From positions 10,928,038 through 10,992,037 of the forward strand of contig OZ038322.1 in the NCBI GenBank assembly GCA_964035795.1: a DNA stretch of 64,000 bases, read 5' to 3'. The notes below the pieces were generated by a model, which did no database searches, had not been told where the DNA came from, and was given only the letters and a program-made list of their open reading frames with translations. Position 1 is the stretch's first letter. Every line of letters begins with the position of its first letter. This DNA is from Pterobdella sp. o SKG-2022 (lineage: Eukaryota; Annelida; Clitellata; Hirudinida; Piscicolidae). Made by a program: the position numbers and the translations under genes. Below are positions 60,101 to 64,000 of the stretch, piece by piece.

Positions 60101-62701
60101 ATGAAATAAATCAAGTTACTGAAAACCAGAAAACCCTAAGTAAAGATTCATACGCTGTAGAAGTGGATATACCCATAAAAAGAGTAGAAAATGAGATCAA
60201 TTCTGAACTCGTGAATGATTTTGTGAGTAAAGTTGAGAAGTCAAACAAATTACCAACTATTGCCAAAGATATTTCATTTAATTGCTATATCAAAAGTAAT
60301 ACATCGTCTTTGTCAAAGATTGAATCACATATCAACAATGAGAGCCAAAACACAAGTCTTAACGAAAATTTTGATTGTTTAATGAATAATAATGTTAAAA
60401 AACTGGGATTGCAGGAAGGGATTGAAAAAGAAGTGAGAAAAATTAATCATAAAAACAATATTGACAATTTAAACTATGGGAACAATGAAACAAACGAAGA
60501 GATAGTTTCAAAAGAAAAAACATTTCAAACAGACACAAGTAATGATACAAATAACGATAATGATAGTGGTGTAGTCAATACATCACCAACGTTTTCTTCG
60601 TTTTGTTCTTCTCCAACCTTGTCTTCATCTTCTTTGTCTCGCAATGTCGCTTCTCCCGCGCTCAACCCATCTCCCGTTTTACGGCAACAAATTCAAAACC
60701 CTGAAACAAGCAACAATATTCAATGTGATGTTCAACAAAAATTTGCTAAACTCACAAATCATCCATATCAACCGACCCACAAAATATGCAAAAAAAATGA
60801 CCAAAAGTATCCACAATCTGATCTCCCGTCACAGACTCCCCCGCTACCCCCTGGTCCTCCCCCTCCCATCCCTCCACCTCAGCCTAACATCATCGAACAA
60901 CTCAAACAACTTAAAATGCATAAAAACATCAACCCTTCAGTTGATAAAATACCTAGTATTAAAAACAAGTTTTCAAACTTTCCAAGCACTAAAGAGATCG
61001 AAGAACAAAGTAAAAAAATAAGACAAAAGTGAGTTTTCTTATTTTCTTTCATTAAGATTTCAATTTATATTTTTTTGAAAATTGAATAATTCATTTCCTT
61101 TTTATTTTTTCAGAATGATGAAAAGAATGAGTATAAGCAACCTAGAAGGCTTATTATGCGACAAGAACAATGCTGAAGCCAGCAATAATGTTAATTTTTT
61201 AGCGCAGTTTAAAATGAAAAATTCAAAACGTAATAGCAATCCCGACATTAGCAAATATGTAACACGGAACATTGACGCTTCAATGGTTGAGCAACATCCC
61301 AATGAAAATATCAATTTCTTTTATCATAATTCTGTGCCTAAAACTGACCATTCAACAAACAACCCAAAGAATTTTGTAACTTTAAGAAAGACCAATAGTC
61401 AGTACATCAACAATGGTTCACAAAACATAAATGAAAGTAATGTAAATGACGATAATGAACACAGCAACATATCAAGAAATTATTTTGGTTTGGTTACTCT
61501 GAAAAAAGTTTCAAAAGTCGAAAAAAGTCATAATAAAGATGAATCAATAGAAAACAATTCGGAGGCTCAAAATCTTGATGATATGTTTGTTAATAAGCCC
61601 ATAAGATCTAGAAGATTTTCAATGCTTGAATGCTCGTTAGAGAAACAGTCTACAATCAGCCCTGCCAATGATAAAAGTTTTATGAAAAATAAACAAAATA
61701 ATTTCAGCCAAAATTATATGAATAATACCAACGTTTGCAACAATAACCAAAATTATCCTCAATATATTAATATTCCAGTTAATAAAAACCAGAATAATAT
61801 GAACAAGATTCCAAATTATAATGCAAGTACATTGCCTCCGTTGAAATTTCCAAAGAAACATGTCAAAAACACGGTTCCTATTCACAAGAACAACAAGAAC
61901 AACAATAACCAAAACCACACAAACGTTTCTCACAAGCCAATTGTTGAGAAAAATTCTTATCCCACTCAAAAAAACATTGTCACAAACAATTATAACTATC
62001 CTTCAGAAATTGTTCAGAATAGTGCTGACAACACGTTTCCCAATTATATTGACCCAAACAACACTTCGGACAGGCACTTTGGTAACTTTAATGCCTTCAA
62101 TGGAAATATGTTAAACAGAGGTTATCTAAGTGGTTACAACAATTTTAACATGGAAGAAAATTCATATGATAATTATCAAAATCCTTATTCCAACCAAAAT
62201 TCCTACAGTATGAGTATTTTTTCAAATACTGCTAAGAATTATAAAAGCAATCCTCAATTAGTAACGGGTAATAATAGTTTTTACAATGGTTGTAGTGATA
62301 TACTAGCGAATAAAGAAGTGAATCAACATTCATCCATACCTGAGTTCAACCAAAATGGTAGTTATTTGAATGGAGGGCAGTTCGTAAACAATTATAACAA
62401 CCAATACAATCATCTAACAGACCAGTACTTTTGCGATCATAACAGTAACAATGAAGCGAATCAAAACTTCAATCCTTCAAACCAAGGAGGAAATCAGATC
62501 AATTATTACCCTTATAATCTCGACAATGGTTTCATGAATAACACCAAAACTTATGCCATTAATAATCAGAATAGTTTTGAAGGGCCCATAAAAAATAATT
62601 ACCAGCAAATCTTGGAAGCAACATATCATACACAAAAAAATGGCTTTGACCATAATCACTACTATGGAAACAACTACGACCTCAACATGAACACTTTTTG
62701 A
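57146..62701 (+). CDS. PDZ-domain protein with long Asn/Gln-rich tail
   Basis: Four exons: 57146-57250, 57573-57724, 58353-61028 and 61114-62701; 4521 nt, 1506 aa. Residues about 4-85 form one PDZ domain: LHLKLRRSQRQEAWGFRV (strand and carboxylate-binding-loop region), GRLFVHKLSRSSVAENGG, LQMEDEVKQVNGFNV and the final IMELIKNSRMEMDLLIER. The WGF motif at the binding groove resembles PDZ domains of the ZASP/PDLIM and synaptopodin-2 group, but the usual LQGG after it is absent. The remaining ~1400 residues are low-complexity: a glutamine cluster (about 59500-59620), serine-rich stretches, a proline run (PPLPPGPPPPIPPPQP, about 60835-60890) and an asparagine/tyrosine-rich C-terminal part. No LIM or other domain follows. 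A role as a cytoskeletal or membrane scaffold is a guess from the PDZ and polyproline. The exon 2 acceptor (57572) has a poor pyrimidine tract and is the least certain edge. Confidence 0.8.
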
Positions 62702-64000
62702 AGATTTGCCTTTTTAAAATTTTTAAATGATTAGAAAAAGCTAAAAAATTTATCAAAAATCCGAAACTCAGATGAGCTAGCCATAATTAATTTGATCTGA
62801 TGTGAACGTTTTCATTTCATTTGTGGAAACGTCACAACATTATGATTTACATTTTTAGAGAAAGCCCCAGAAATCGTATTTTCGAATCAATTTCGCGCTT
62901 GACATGTCCTTAAAAATATGCTTGCAAGTTATATTCTTTGGAGAAATGAAATTAATTGTAGCATAATTTTAGTTCGTTTGAGATTTCATGAAATTTAGAT
63001 AGATTTTAATAAATTGAGATGAGTTTATACTTTCCTTGCTTGAAGTCATTCAAAATTTAAGTTTTCAATGGTCTCATTTGTAAAATTTTCAAAAATCCTT
63101 GTAATGGGATTTAGTTTGGCTTTTCACAAACAGTTTTTTTATTAACTGAAAAATAAGAGTTTGGGCAAAATTCGTTGAATCGGCTAAAGATTTTAATTAA
63201 CTTTCATTCAATAAAAAATTGCTTCTAAAATGATTTCAAATGTTTGTTTCCACTGCAAGGCAGTGATTAATTGGCAAGAGAAATACAAATGCCTTTTCCA
63301 TTGATTTTATTAAAATTCTTTTATTGGTTGTAGGCATAAATTGGAAATAAAATTATATGCCTTTGACAAATCTCTCTAAATAAGCCTATATATTAAATTT
63401 TGTACAATTCGTATGAATGAATATACGGATAAAGAAAAGTATTTCTTCTATAAAGATCTTTGTTTCTTTCAAAATTATGTCGAGTCATTACTTTTTAAAA
63501 ATGTGTTACTAGACGAAAAATCATTCAAGAAAACAAAAATATGAAAGTATTGTTAAAAATGGTATTTTTAAAGTTTGAAAGCCAAGTTTATGGGTCGCTG
63601 TGTCCTCACTTGATTTATTGTACGGCCATTCTATAAATGAAATACTGAAATTTACTTTATAGTCTTGTAGAATTAAGATTTGCTGGATTTTTGATAACGA
63701 TTTAATATTTTGAATAAGCAAAAACTCAATCTTGACAACAGAGATAATTGTTTATTATTTGTTTATGATAGTCAACCCAAAAAACTATTAACAGTTGGAA
63801 AAAATATATATTCATTTCTAGAATGTATATTGCAGAATCTGTAGATAAACTTTTAATACCCATAAATGGTTCTCATCAAAAAAATTCCCCCTCAAAGCTC
63901 AATTATGTATTTTTTAAACTCTTAAATCTTTATTCATAAAGAGCATCACTTATTTAGTAGCTGGTGTTTTGCTGCAAAAGATCACTATGTTTATCAAACT
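62702..64000. other. Downstream flank of the PDZ gene, no further gene recognised
   Basis: The region starts with the 3' untranslated region of the PDZ gene. The first canonical poly(A) hexamer is AATAAA at 63008-63013. Nothing else with coding potential or repeat structure was recognised to the end of the window. Confidence 0.55.

Overview
This is a window of animal nuclear DNA. It is very A+T-rich and carries multi-exon genes with short GT-AG introns, AATAAA signals, degraded non-LTR retrotransposons, tRNA-derived SINEs and one minor-spliceosome (U12) intron. The gene set (T-type calcium channel, IGF2BP, METAP2, BI-1) is metazoan. The repeats and the peptide-type GPCR suggest an invertebrate, but I cannot name the taxon. 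Exon models were built by hand from splice sites, reading-frame phase and conserved motifs. In every gene the exon lengths sum to a whole number of codons.

Layout: 1-4637 no gene seen. 4638-6892 (+) class A GPCR, 3 exons, 422 aa. 7237-10701 (-) IGF2BP/Imp RNA-binding protein, 15 exons, 531 aa, four KH domains, RRM1 not found. 11216-13342 (+) Bax inhibitor-1/TMBIM6, 7 exons, 238 aa, with a piggyBac-type MITE in intron 4. 13797-20407 (-) methionine aminopeptidase 2, 9 exons, 460 aa, with two dead LINEs in its introns. 22417-52671 (-) a 34-exon T-type (CaV3) calcium channel alpha-1 gene of 3060 aa, which fills almost half of the window. 57146-62701 (+) a 1506-aa protein with one N-terminal PDZ domain and a long N/Q-rich tail. 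The GPCR and Imp genes converge, Imp and BI-1 diverge from about 0.5 kb, BI-1 and METAP2 converge with abutting poly(A) signals, and the channel and PDZ genes diverge from 4.5 kb. The genes are not functionally linked as a cluster.

The most notable part is the CaV3 gene. (1) The domain I selectivity-filter glutamate (usual TLEGW) is replaced by alanine (SLAGW), giving A/E/D/D instead of E/E/D/D. (2) The intracellular N-terminus is about 715 residues instead of the usual ~80. (3) The N-terminal exon joins the first transmembrane exon through an AT-AC U12 intron with exact ATATCCTTT donor and TTCCTTAAC branch-site matches; no GT-AG model keeps the frame. The channel introns also carry two copies of a tRNA-Ile-like SINE, a 108-bp (TAA)n tract and a perfect 13-bp inverted repeat around a small hairpin.
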